A program made the position numbers and the translations under genes. 64,000 bases of DNA from Liopterus haemorrhoidalis (lineage: Eukaryota; Arthropoda; Insecta; Coleoptera; Dytiscidae). Within the stretch, counting starts at the first letter, position 1. The number at the start of each line of letters is the position of its first letter. This document shows positions 21,667-33,550 of the stretch, piece by piece. The stretch is from contig OZ020616.1 of assembly GCA_963971575.1 (NCBI GenBank), forward strand, positions 4,236,924-4,300,923. Reading direction: 5' to 3'. The notes under the pieces were generated by a model that worked only from the letters and a program-made list of their open reading frames with translations, was not told where the DNA came from and ran no database searches.

Positions 21667-22194
21667 ATATCATCTCTGGACGATATACAATTTAAAATCG
21701 ATAGTATATAGTGATAGTGGGATATCAGTCGAGCTATTTTGACAACCAGTTGGTTTCCTCATACTGACAAATTAACTATTCATAAAGAAATTTATATTTT
21801 TTAGCAAAATTTCATAGATAATTTATTATTATTATTATAAAAATTCGATGTGCACTTAAATCTAATCTATTAAAACTTTTGTTTCCAGTTTTTTGTACTG
21901 CTCCACATCTAATCACCATTTTAATTCTTGAATAGAATGATCTTCTGTTTTAACATATTTTAATTTCGCACACGGTTCGTCGTATTTGTTGAAAAATAGT
22001 TATTCAGTATACTCCGGCAATGTACAAATGAGATATTTGTAAGAGTATTTTGACAAAAGCAAACTGTCGTTGGTGTTGCTGACGTCACTTTGGATATCGT
22101 CTTTAGGGGAAACTTCTGACATTTGGTGTCAATTTGCGGAAGATACGAAAGTGACATTGTTTTGTTTTGTTCAATGGAGAAATACGTGTTTTTT

Positions 22195-22455
22195 GTTGTT
22201 TGTGTTTTATTTTTGTGAATTATGGAAAAAAAAAATCAATTTTGTTGTGTGCCGCAATGTAAATCGTGAATAAGGAAGAATCCTTTTTAAACAACATTCC
22301 ATAATTTACCTAAATCAGAGGCAGAGGCAGAGAGGAAATGGATTGTAGGTTTTTATGGACCCAAAAACTAAAAATGGGCAAAAATCCAAGCCCATGCATG
22401 CGCGTTTGCTCGTTGCATTTTATGGAAAGTGACTTTTTACGTCCAAGAAAAGACT
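22195..22455 (+). pseudogene. Broken THAP exon
   Basis: Reads FCCVPQCKS then stop, later AERKWI and HACVCSLHFMESDFL. These are the same C2CH landmarks as in copy 1, but with stop codons and frame changes. Confidence 0.55.
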
Positions 22456-22556
22456 GAATAAAAGCATTTATCCCACCTAAAATTTGCCTAAATCATCAGT
22501 TGATATATTAAAAGGCCTTTCTACTTTTTCTGGCAGAGATATTAATTTTTACTAAT

Positions 22557-22854
22557 ATAAGCTGTTCACTTTTGTAAGAACACACTAGATCTGGTTATTT
22601 TGGTTACTTTTATGGTGTGTTACTGACTTGAAATGTCAATTAAAAATATTCCTCACGCTGTAAAACCGACTTTAGGTTGATAAGGTTATGATCACTATAA
22701 TTAAGATATCATTTTTAATTATGATATGTCAAATGGATTGACATTTTAAAAAAGTGACATTTTTTAATACCAACATGACATAAAGCTTCAAAGGTGCAAA
22801 CTATTGAAAACAAAATTCCCTATTAGTGTGTTCTTACAAAAGTGAACAGCTTAT
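22557..22854. mobile_element. Family B MITE, copy 1
   Basis: About 298 bp with ends AAGCTGTTCACTTTTGTAAG and its inverse, flanked by TA-rich sequence. It matches the ends and subterminal sequence of the transposase-bearing element at 38977-41225, of which it is a likely deletion derivative. Confidence 0.75.
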
Positions 22855-23399
22855 ATATTTACCATATTTTTGTTGTTATTATATTGACAGACAGTCAAAA
22901 AGAATTAAAAATACAATGAAAAACTAAAAATTTCCTTGAAATTTCTTTAGAATAGTATATTATTACATATCTTGTAAATCGTAGATTTCCTTTAAATTAA
23001 AAAAAAGCTCGGAAAACAGGAAAAATACAACTCGTGTTCATTTTCACCAAGTAAACAAATACACGAGTAACAGTTTAATGTCACTTTCGAGTGTTTCAGC
23101 TTCGCCGCATATGGCGCTGCGATCTTAAAAAGTTTCCCCTATAGGTTTGTCTGTGCTAATCTGAAACTTACAAAAAATAAATCAGTAACAATAACGTAAA
23201 TTAAATAATACGATTATATTCGTAAAAATACTCGAATAAAATGTACAATTAAAAGCAAGCTAGACACAAAACCGCTGGTAAACAATGCAATAAAAAATAT
23301 GGTTTTCAAAAGTTCAGTAGTTCAACTTTTCATCAACAGATGGCACAAGTAAATTTTTGCATTGATAAGTTGTTTCAGCGGTTTGAGTTTTGGCCTCAC

Positions 23400-23860
23400 T
23401 CACATACATCTTTCATCTTGATCTGTTAATTGTCAGATCTTTCCATGTATCCTGTTTACCAATGTTAGATCTTGCTGATGTCTTCGTCTCTTGCGAGGTG
23501 TTCCCATTGGTCGACGGTATTCACTCTTCCCTCTCATATCTTCCTTATCATTCTGTCTTCCCTTATCCTCATCACGTGTCCTATCCACTGTAATTGTCTA
23601 CCTCTTACTTCCTGTGTGATACTCGGCCTTATGGACTCAGATATTGAATACAGTACTCGGACTTCTTTGTTCTTACGGATTCTACATTTACCATTAATTT
23701 GAATGGGACCAAAGATTCCGCGTAATTTTTTATTTTAGAAAACTATGAGGTGTTGTCAATCTTGCTTTGTTAAGATCCATGTTTCGGAGCCATACATAAC
23801 TATGGGACGTACTATTGCTTGGTATAATCTGATCTTAGTGTTCCTACATAAGAACTTCCG
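23400..23860 (-). pseudogene. Non-LTR retrotransposon RT C-terminal remnant
   Basis: On the minus strand, with stops, one reads RKFLCRNTKIRLYQAIV, then VMYGSETW, then a distal WTGHVMRI-like segment. These are landmarks of the region after the reverse transcriptase core in RTE/CR1-like elements of arthropods. Highly degenerate. Confidence 0.5.
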
Positions 23861-24110
23861 TTTTAAAAAGTATAATGTAGAATAAATTTAAAGCTTTTTA
23901 CGTCAGTACTACGTAAAAAATCGGTAGTGCTTAGGTAAAAATTATAGTGTAGAATCGACTACGATTTTTGACAAAGATGTGCAAAAAATGTTGTCCGATA
24001 TCCTGTAAGCTAGAGGGGTTTGTCTAAAAATCTGAAACAGTTCAGAGTAATGCACATTGCTGTGGACCAGAATAATACAATAAAAAATTTTGATAAGATC
24101 ATTTTTTTTT

Positions 24111-26371
24111 GTACCCTTTAAATATAACTCTTAGAATAAATACTGAGACTTCAAAAAAACTCGAAAAATATAAACATGTATTTTTCAAAAAACAGTTCGA
24201 ATTATTTGGATAAATGAAGAAATTTATTTTTTTTTAATTTCGTTGTTAAATGAAAGCTCAGAGCTCTTCATGTTTAAATTCACATGCGTAAATAGATTAA
24301 AAAAACCAAAAAAAAATATATATTTTTGACGCATTTACTGTGAAAATAGTGCCCCAAAGTGTCGCCACTTACTAAATATCTCCACGAAATCCTGTGAAAT
24401 GTGGAAAAATTCACACTTAACGTAATTTATTTATTTTTTTCTTCGTACCGTAAGATAGATCTAATTTATAGTCTAGCTCAGAGTCTAGCCTAGCCTATGA
24501 CAGTAAGGAATTTGAACTATCCATTTAAGATTTAATCAAATATTATTTATGATTAGTAAGTGCAATAGCTATTTGCACTATGCATCATTTTAAATGTGCA
24601 AATTTCAAACTGAAATTTAAAACTATTTTTCAATTTGTTTGCAATTTTGTAAAAATGATGATCTTTGCAAAATAGTCACATGTGTTCTGACATTTTTTTG
24701 TAAACATTTTACTTATCTAGTAGAAAATTTATGAAGTAATAAAAATTTTATATTGAATTATTTATTAGGTAATCTAATAATAATAGGTTCTCAACGCCTA
24801 GGTGGCGTATAAGAGTTAACACGTCGTTTTAAATTTGAAATGAATTAATTCAAATAAAATATCAGTTTTAATTTTTTTTTGGTGGTCTAAATATCATTAT
24901 TTTTGGGTTATTTTCTAAATTGGAGTTATTTCAATAACCATTAACTTTTTTTATTATGCATTATTTTGTTGTAACGTAAAGAATAAATGAGATATTTCAA
25001 GATTTTAGTTTCAGACAGTCTTTCTAAAAATTGCTATATCCTGGGATTGCTTTTAAAAATCTGATGCCAAAAATATAGCCTTCAGGAATTTATATATGTT
25101 AGAAAAAGAGGTCAGTGTTCTTAATCTTTAGCGATAGGTTTTAACTGCATAACATTCTCGAATCAGATCTATGTTGATATAACTTTTTTTCACCCTTGAA
25201 GTTTGTTAGATTCCTCCTGGGATATCTTTTATTTTTATGGTTTTGTAGGTATAACCAAAAAACCCTTATATCGTCATTTTGTCGTCTGTCTGTCTGTCTG
25301 TTCGGTAAAAATTGTAGCCAAACGGCTAAACCTAGAGAGTTGAAATTTAACATGCTTATACAACTCTTTGACCCGCACATAGGAAAAATACTAAAACATC
25401 TAAAAAACATATTCTCCTAAAAATATAAACAAATATGTGCTCATCGAAAAAAAAAAATATATTTTTTTATAGTTCTGAGTAGGGTATCAAATGAAAGCCC
25501 TTACGTGGATTAACGCTCATAATTTTATTTTTGCAAAATGAATTATTTTGAAGCGATTTTTGCCAGAATTGTGCAAACAAATTTTTGTCCCACACCCTGT
25601 AGCCCAGATGGTTTAATCTAAAAATCTGAAAAAATTCTAAGTAATGTACATTGGTGTGAACCGGAATAGTACAACAGGAATTTTTGATCAGATTATGTTT
25701 TCGGAAAATAACGCATTTTTTGTGTTTTTTTGTTGACGATGCATACATGTTATACTCTTATAACACACTAAGTTGTTAAGCGTTTGGTGGTCTAGTGGTT
25801 CAGTTGCTCGCCAACTACACAGGATCGTTATTCACTACACAGGTTCGTACCTGGCTTGTGGAGTTAATTTTTTTTTGTTCTTTTTTTTCATATTTATTTT
25901 GTTTAAATTAATTTGTTAAAGTTCTAGTTATATTTTAGCATATTTTGAATTTAATTTTCAAGAGCGTAAATTTAATAACCAATTGGAATTATATTTTCAT
26001 TCTATGTGTCATTTATACGAAACCAGAGGGGCGGAGCGTATGATTTAAGACAACCAATGAAAGCCATAGGCCCAATTTTCAAAATCTTAATGAACCTTGT
26101 TATATAAAAAAAATACTGCACTTATTTAGAAACCTAAATAATGATATTAGGTATTCGAATTAAAATTAACAAAAAAATATTTTAACATAAAATTTGTTTT
26201 TAAAGCTCTGAGATTAACAGACGATAAATTATCTTAAAAAGATCGTTCATTTTGCCGTGGTTACAACAAAGCAAAATTTGTCCTACACACTCAGCATGCC
26301 GCCTTCACTTATTATATACCTGCGAAACCCTGCAATGTGTGAAAATTCACACTTCACATCAAATTTTTTTT
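24111..26371. repeat. Tandem duplication unit 1 (about 2.26 kb)
   Basis: GTACCCTTTAAATATAACT starts at 24111 and again at 26372, and 24111-25270 matches 26372-27519 almost base for base. The unit includes the left half of the cassette repeat family, tRNA-like cassette 2 and its right half, ending in AAACCCTGCAATGTGTGAA. Confidence 0.8.
25783..25860 (+). repeat. tRNA-like cassette 2
   Basis: TGGTCTAGTGGTT is an excellent A-box and AGGTTCGTACCTGG a B-box with a four-base T-stem, 50 nt apart. A T run follows. The anticodon arm is not convincing. It lies between the conserved left and right halves of the repeat. Confidence 0.55.
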
Positions 26372-28065
26372 GTACCCTTTAAATATAACTTAGAATAAAT
26401 ACTGAGACTTCAACAAAACTCGAAAAATATAAACATGTATTTTTCAAAAAACAGGTCGAATTATTTGGATAAATGAAGAAATTTATTTTTTTAAATTTCG
26501 TTGTTAAATGAAAGCTCAGAGCTCTTCATGTTTAAATTCACTTGCGTAAATAGATGAAAAAAAAATATATTTTTGACGCATTTACTGTGAAAATAGTGCC
26601 CCAAAGTGTCGCCACTTACTAAATATCTCCACGAAATCCTGTGAAATGTGAAAAAATTCACCCTTCACGTAATTTATTTATTTTTTTCTTCGTACCGTAA
26701 GATAGAACTAATTTATAGTCTAGCTCAGAGTCTAGCTCAGCCTTTGACAGTAAGGAATTTGAACTATCCATTTAAGATTTAATCAAATATTATTTATGAT
26801 TAGTAAGTGCAATAGCTATTTGCACTATGCATCATTTTAAATGTGCAAATTTCAAACTGAAATTTAAAACTATTTTTCAATTTGTTTGCAATTTTGTAAA
26901 AATGATGATCTTTGCAAAATAGTCACATGTGTTCTGACATTTTTTTGTAAACATTTTACTTATCTAGTAGAAAATTTATGAAGTAATAAAAATTTTATAT
27001 TGAATTATTTATTAGGTAATCTAATAATAATAGGTTCTCAACGCCTAGGTGGCGTATAAGCGTTAACACGTCGTTCTAAATTTGAAATGAATTAATTCAA
27101 ATAAAATATCAGTTTTAATTTTTTTTTGGTGGTCTAAATATCATTATTTTTGGGTTATTTTCTAAATTGGAGTTATTTCAATAACCATTAACTTTTTTTA
27201 TTATGCATTATTTTGTTGTAACGTAAATAATAAATGAGATATATCAAGATTTTATTTTCAGACAGTCTCTCTAAAAATTGTTATACCCTGGGATTGCTTT
27301 TAAAAACTGATGCCAAAAATATAGCCTTCAGGAATTTATATATGTTAGAAAAAGAGGTCAGTGTTCTTAATCTTTAGCAATAGGTTTTAACTGCATAACT
27401 TTCTCGAATCAGATCTATGTTGATATAACTTTTTTTCACCCTTGAAGTTTGTTAGATTCCTCCTGGAATATCTTTTATTTTTATGGTTTTGTAGGTATGA
27501 CCAAAAAACCCTTATAATTAGAATTATAAAAAATATATTTTTTTATAATTCTGAGTTGGGTATCAAATGAAAGCCCTTACGTGGATTAACGCTCATAATT
27601 TTATTTTTGCAAAATGAATTATTTTGAAGCGACGTTTGCCAGAATTGTGCAAACAAATTTTTGTCCCACACCCTGTAGCCCAGATGGTTTAATCTAAAAA
27701 TCTGAAAAAAATCTAAGTAATGTACATTGGTGTGAACCGGAATAGTACAACAGGAATTTTTGATCAGATTATGTTTTCGGAAAATAACGCATTTTTTGTG
27801 TTTTTTTGCTTGATCATGTAAAATATTTAATGATATTATGTAGGTACATTAAACAGAGTGCTGCGATGGTATAATGCTTAGTACACTTGCGTTCTAATTT
27901 GCAAACTCGAGTTCAATCCGGCCTCGAGGCAAGTTCAATTTTTCTGTTTTTTTTGCATTTTTATTTTGTTTAAATTATTTTTTCAAAATTATAGTTATAT
28001 TTGGGCAAATATTGCATATAATTTTTAAAAGCGTAAATTTAATAATCAGTGGAAGTTGAATACTA
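26372..28065. repeat. Tandem duplication unit 2
   Basis: Second copy of the preceding unit. It lacks about 190 bp (the TCTG-rich part at 25271-25450) and carries a different tRNA-like cassette. It is truncated in the right half at about 28065. Confidence 0.8.
27858..27938 (+). repeat. tRNA-like cassette 3
   Basis: ATGGTATAATGCTTAG resembles an A-box, CTTGCG and TTTGCAA could form an anticodon-like stem, and GAGTTCAATCCGG is B-box-like. It differs from cassette 2 although the flanking sequence is nearly identical. Confidence 0.5.
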
Positions 28066-28146
28066 TTGGACTACCTTCTTAGGGAGGCCCTCCCTAAGAA
28101 GGAAGAAAATAAAAATAAAAACACACTAGAAAATAGAGATGAGAAT

Positions 28147-28385
28147 CTTTTTTTTTAGGTCGTCACTTGTATTTTAGAAGTGAGGCCCTTTTTTTTAGGT
28201 CATCACTTTGTATTTCCGAAGCGAGGACCTTTTTTTAGGTCATCACTTTGTATTTCCGAAGCGAGGACCTTTTTTTTAGGTCATCACTTTGTATTTCCGA
28301 AGCGAGGACCTTTTTTTTAGGTCGTCACTTGTATTTTAGAAGTCAGGACCTTTTTTTTTTAGATCATCACTTGAAATTTAGAAAT
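28147..28385. repeat. Minisatellite of about 43-bp units
   Basis: Five to six tandem units of AGGTCATCACTTTGTATTTC, CGAAGCGAGGACC and a T run. The composition resembles the internal units of family G, but the unit sequence differs and no family G ends are seen. Confidence 0.7.
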
Positions 28386-29340
28386 GTGAACCTTATTCAT
28401 AATTTAAATAATTTTGTCTTTGTTTTGGCATCCCAAATAATCATTATTCACTTACTAAATACCTGCGAAACCATGAAATGTGTGAAAATTCACACTTCAC
28501 AACAATTTTTTATATACATTGTGTGGCTATTTTACATCTTGCACCTAGATGAACTTCCAGTCCAGTGGTGTCAGTAAAATAACAATGTTGTGCACGTGTT
28601 GATGACCAATTACATTTGTTGCCTATTATAGATATTTATAAGAAATAAAAGGAGGAAATGATGTCAGTGGATGTAGCTGGTGTACGTTATTACAGGAAGT
28701 AGTGTATATGATATTCTGTGGGGTGTCGGGTTCATCATCTACTATTCTAAAAAGGTATCAGTTTCCCGTCTCGACACTATTTATTACGATTCTGTATTTT
28801 TCCGTATCTTTAGAAAAATGTAAAAGATGCACAGATTGGTTGATTGACTATTCGGTTTACACATAATAGTTTCATAGTCACTTTGGAGAACTATAACTGC
28901 TGACCAACGTTGTGGTAGCTGGTGAATCTCCTTTAATTCTATATTTCTCGAGGATAAGGTTTACCATCCGAACCGTAGACGAGGGTTGTAATCATCCGAG
29001 TGAAATATAGTCATTACATGCGAATCAAATACAATATTTTTTCTAGAACTATATAGTTTTAACATTAAAAAATTAGTTAATTTAATTTAAAAACACGGAA
29101 TTCTGTCCATTGGCAAACTTCAGAACTGACGTCACAAGATGGCGACCGAACCATCAGCTCATTGTAATCTACATGGTTAAAATATTTTTATCTATTGTTT
29201 TATTTATTCTGATTTAGAAATAATATTCTAGTTATAAAGATGGGCTGTAAGAGGCGCAAATAGCCATCATTGCTGAGCGCCAAACATTTTAACTAACTAA
29301 CTAACTTACGAAATAAAAACTTACAGTGTAAAAAAACGTT
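28386..29340. other. Intronic spacer with one repeat tail
   Basis: A copy of the cassette family tail (ACCTGCGAAACC, ATGTGTGAAAATTCACACTT) is at about 28455-28515. No other feature recognised. Confidence 0.4.
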
Positions 29341-30175
29341 ATTTGTTTAGGGAGATTTATACCTTCATTTTCTCGTCTGTTTGTCTGTCTGTCTGTCCGG
29401 TAAAAATTGTAGCCAAACGGCTAAACCTAGAGAGTTGAAATTTGGCATGCTTATACAACTCTTTGACCCGCACATTGGAAAAAACTAAAACATCTAAAAA
29501 ACATATCCTCCTAAAAATATAAACAAATATGTGCTCATAGAAAAAAAATATATTTTTTAAAATTTTTGAGTACGGTATCAAATGAAAGCCCTTAGTACGT
29601 GGATTAACTATCAAAATTTTATTTTTGCAAAATTAATTATTTTGATGCAATTTTGCCCAGATGGTTTAAACTAAAAATCTGAAAAAATTATAAGTAATGT
29701 ACTATGGTGTGAACCGAAATAGTACAACAGGAATTTTTGATCAGATTATGTTTTCGGAAAATAACGCATTTTTTGTGTTTTTTTTTTTGTTGACGATATA
29801 CAAAAGTTATAGTTATGTAACACACTATACTAGGCGGCGTATCCTGTTCTAATGGTTAACTTGCTCGCTTGCTACGCAGCAAACTAGGGTTCACCCCCGG
29901 GCAGATGAGACATTTTTATTTTTTGTTTTTTTTTCTATTTTTATTTTGTTTAAATTATTTTGTCAAAATTCTAGTTATATTTTGGCAAATGTTGCATTTC
30001 ATTTTTAAGTAAATTTAATAACCAGTTGGAATTGTTGGAATTATATTTTCATTCTATATGTCATGTATACGAAACCAGAGGAGCGGAGCATATGAGTTAA
30101 AACAACCAATGGAAGCCATAGGCGCAATTTTCGAAATCTTAATGAACCTTGCTATATAAAAAAAAATACTGTCAA
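29341..30175. mobile_element. Cassette repeat family, truncated copy
   Basis: It contains the (TCTG)n start, the AATTGTAGCCAAACGGC word, the GCATTTTTTGTGTTTTT end of the left half, a tRNA-like cassette, and a right half that stops before the hairpin tail. An inverted piece of the same family follows at 30178-30370. Confidence 0.65.
29834..29908 (+). repeat. tRNA-like cassette 4
   Basis: TTCTAATGGTTAACTTGCTC is A-box-like; AGGGTTCACCCCCGGG is a B-box-like arm. TTGCT and AGCAA could pair as an anticodon stem with an 11-nt loop. Followed by the T-rich start of the conserved right half. Confidence 0.5.
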
Positions 30176-30370
30176 TACGATCAAAAATTCCTGTTGTACT
30201 ATTCCGGTTCACACCAATGTACATTACTTGGAATTTTTGGGCTACAGGGTGTGAGACAATTTTTTTTGCGAAGTTTTGGTTAAAATCGCCTCAAAATAAT
30301 TTATTTTGTAATTTGATCGTTAATCCACGTACTAAGGGCTTTTATTTGATACCGTTATTTTTTCGTTTCG

Positions 30371-31770
30371 GTTTTTGTTTCGGTTCAATTAAAAAAATAT
30401 ATATCAGTTCGTTTCCGGTTTTCGTTCCGGCAAAAATAACGTTTTTTTCGGTTTTCGGTTCAGTTCCGAGCGATAAATTTTTAAATGCTTTTATTTGTAT
30501 TAGAATTTTTTTTTCTACTATAATTTAGACGAACATTTTATTCCTTATTTTGTAATGATCATACTAAGGCATCTGCCAGGGGGGTTCTAGGCGTTCACCC
30601 CCCACCCCCCACCCCCCGCCCCCAAAATAATAGAAGCGGATTTTTTTTTTACTTCAGTTAAAAAAATTAAATTTTTTTTTCTTCTCATCAGTTTAAAAAT
30701 TAATCTTAAATTAAATAAATTTTATATTTTGGTTCACTCCCATAAACATTATCTGAACCGAAATAAACCGATATTTTTTTTTCGGTTTAGCTCCGGATTT
30801 TGTACCGACAAAAATAACGGTTCAGTTCCAGTTCGGAGCACTGGTCGTAATTATTGGCTAGTGCTGAAAAATCCAAGATCAAGTGAATTTAAATCGGGAC
30901 AATTTTAGGGGATTGATATTTAAAAAATTTCGATAATCGGAAAAAAAAACTTGCTAAAATGAACTATTTTGGGACAAAGGAGTTATTTAAGTGAATAGGT
31001 GAGAAAAACTCGTCATTGAAAATAATTAAGTGATGAGAAAAATCTTGGTATAGTTTCCTTTATCCTTGAATAACTCTGTAATATGCATTTATTTAAATAT
31101 AAGTATAATCAAATTTAATAGTTTTGCTGACGTTCAATGAATATCTCAACATAAAAATACAGGAGAGCAAAAACGTTTAGTTTGAATAAAAAATAAATAA
31201 TTTCTGTGAAACCCGCCTGTACCTATACTATATACATAAAAGTGCATTAATATTATAAATTCCAAGTCAATGTCCGCTTGAATTGCATACACAAATGCTC
31301 ATGCATTAGTCATAGAGACCGTATTACTCGATTAGAAATTAAATACAAGAAGAATGATAAACATATTTAACGAAACATGTCTCGAGGACTTTTATCTTAA
31401 TAGTTTCACTTTTCAGTTTTATCAACTATGAAGTATTTATCATTGATGACTAAAACATAATATCTTACGTAAAATTTAAACATTGGGACATGTTTGTTTT
31501 TGATTATTTTTCTTTACATTTTGTTTGAGTGTAAAGAGTTTTATTTATAAAAATATTAGAGTACACCTGATACGAATATTATCAGTGTAATTCAAGACAA
31601 TTTTGTTTATTTCATCATTTATATAAAAATTTTAATCAGTAAGAACATTTGATAAAACGTTAAAAATAATATATTAAAACACATGTTTCATAAGGCATGT
31701 TTCTGCTGCACGTATCAAAGTCAGAAAACGAGATTTATAATCGACAAGTGCGGCAAAAAACCTCATGTAA
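30371..31770. other. Intronic interval, transposon debris
   Basis: At 30355-30850 there are repeated CGGTTTTCGGTTCAGTTCCG-like words facing each other, probably an old TIR element. The rest, to 31770, is AT-rich with nothing recognised. Confidence 0.35.
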
Positions 31771-31812
31771 CGAGTTTTTATATTATCTGCCTCATTTTGT
31801 AATACGTAACTA

Positions 31813-32632
31813 TGGTCTATTTCAAAGTAGAAAAATGTGTGTAAGAAGATAGGAGCTGTTTGTCCTTGCTTCGGATTGGTTTAGATCGTCATCCCTATTA
31901 CACTGTAAAAATATTGTTTTTAGTCCAAGTTGACAGATGTTCAGTGTCGTACATTGGAAATATATATTATTTATATTATTTAACTTTTTTCATATATTTT
32001 GTTATTATTTACATATTTAGACTTTTATTTATATTCTTGACGTAGATTTTATGGAGAAAATTCTCCATGTAATTTGTTTTTACGCAGTTATATATTTTTT
32101 AGGTTATCTGACATATAAATATTTTTTGACACTTGACAATTAACATATCAAGAGAGAGGACTAATGTGAGGCCAAAAGACAGCCCAGCTGATTGTGCCCA
32201 AAGAAGAAGTTATTGATATAATTTTTAGACCTTCATATATACATATATTTTTATTTACAATAATTATTTAAGAAACTTTAGCTCTGAAGATATATTGTTT
32301 GTTTTATTGCTTTGTTTAAACTCTTTTAGCCAAATCTGTCTTTTTATATATAGTACATAATTTTTAAAATTAATATTTTTTTAACTTTTTCAAATTTCCC
32401 ATTAAACTGAATTTATGTTGTATAAATAATGTAAGTGTATTAATCTGCCTTGTTTATTTCAATATCTTATTAACCTTTTTAATATTAAAAAAAAAATCAC
32501 TTGCTAACCCAGTTACTACGCCCATGCCCTAGTTGTAACTTATTTTAAATTTCCCGCTATACTGTATTTGATCAGTGTAAATCGTACTCGGTTCGCAGCG
32601 CTATATACTTTTTTCTACTTTGAAATAGACCA
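31813..32632. mobile_element. TIR element TGGTCTATTTCAAAGTAG, copy 1
   Basis: 820 bp with inverted ends TGGTCTATTTCAAAGTAGAA, bordered by TA on both sides. It splits a family C MITE: the pieces before 31812 and after 32633 together form its start. The second copy, in opposite orientation, is at 55617-56404. No coding region. Confidence 0.8.
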
Positions 32633-32724
32633 TAGATCTGATTACTTTGGTGACTGTTGTGGTGTAAATAGCCTTTTATGGAACCATGTGAACTTGTAAA
32701 TTTGACCATTTTTTAAATTTAATG

Positions 32725-32850
32725 GCCTTTGCTGCTGTGGCAAGTAGCCAGGACAATTTTTATTTGTGAAAAATTCCATGCCTGGGACTCGAACCCAAGA
32801 CCTTAGCAACGCAGAGCACATGTGTTACCACTATGCTACGCCGGTCATTA
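32725..32850 (-). repeat. tRNA-derived SINE-like element
   Basis: On the minus strand, GCGTAGCATAGTGGTAACAC is A-box-like and TTGGGTTCGAGTCCCAG is a B-box with a T-arm that pairs for five to six bases. A short body ending in an A-rich tail follows. It is the best T-arm in the window, but its acceptor stem does not close, so a SINE is more likely than a tRNA gene. Confidence 0.6.
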
Positions 32851-32989
32851 AATCTGGCTTTTAAATTTTTGGTTAAGTTTCATGATATTGAGGTTATATT
32901 CACTCAAAAACTACATATGTCATATACCAAACTGACATGTCAAAATTGTGATAATAAAACTGGTCATAAAACCGGGGCAAACTGTTAAT

Positions 32990-33345
32990 TCTGATCTCTA
33001 CTGTGAACAATTGGATCGATTGAATCGGAACTTGACCAGAAATCGGCCAGAAATTGTGAATAAAAGAGGAGTTATTCTTCAAGGCGACAATGCCTGACCT
33101 CATTTATCAAAAAAAGACACGTGAAAAAATGTCCGAGCTTGATTGGGAGGTTCTAACACACCCACCCTACTCACCAGACATTTCACCCTCCGATTATCAC
33201 TTATTTCGGCCACTGGAACACTTTTTAAGAAACAAGACACTTAGAGATATGAACGATGTTACAATGAGCCTTTTTTTTCCTTCAAAAAATCAGGAATGTT
33301 ATAAATCGGGAATATTTTTTCTTCCTGGTAACTATTTTACTCAAT
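32990..33345 (+). pseudogene. Mariner transposase C-terminal fragment
   Basis: Reads YCEQLDRLNRNL, then ILQGDNA at the second catalytic Asp, a one-base frame change, then THPPYSPDISPSDYHLFRPL, the third-aspartate motif of DD34D mariners, then HFLRNKTL. The N-terminal half is missing. Confidence 0.75.
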
Positions 33346-33476
33346 AAAGAACCTTTTTACCGACCGCCAACATATATAAGGGAGGTATTGTGATCATACC
33401 GATTTTGACATTTCGAGATTTCGATGGATCTCCACGACTCGAGGTCCCTGCATAACGTTTTGACTATTTTTAGCAT

Positions 33477-33550
33477 GATGTCTGTCGGTCTGTCTGTCCG
33501 TCTGTCTGTCTGTCTGTCTGTCCGTCTGTCTGTCTGTCTGTCCGTCTGTG
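33477..33550. repeat. TCTG microsatellite
   Basis: Tandem TCTG/TCCG tetranucleotides. Similar short TCTG runs mark the cassette repeat family at 25272, 29378 and 47706. Confidence 0.9.

Larger units (their letters stand above)
22105..23140 (+). mobile_element. THAP-domain transposon, copy 2 (inverted relative to copy 1)
   Basis: AGGGGAAACTT at the left and AAGTTTCCCCT at the right, with interior words shared in reverse with 726-1881, including the THAP exon and the segment with GTAAACAAATACACG. A family B MITE is inserted at 22557-22854. Confidence 0.65.

Noticed and set aside
25783..25860. Genuine tRNA gene
   Set aside because: A- and B-box words are good, but acceptor and anticodon stems do not pair; the same holds for the other four cassettes and the element at 32725-32850.
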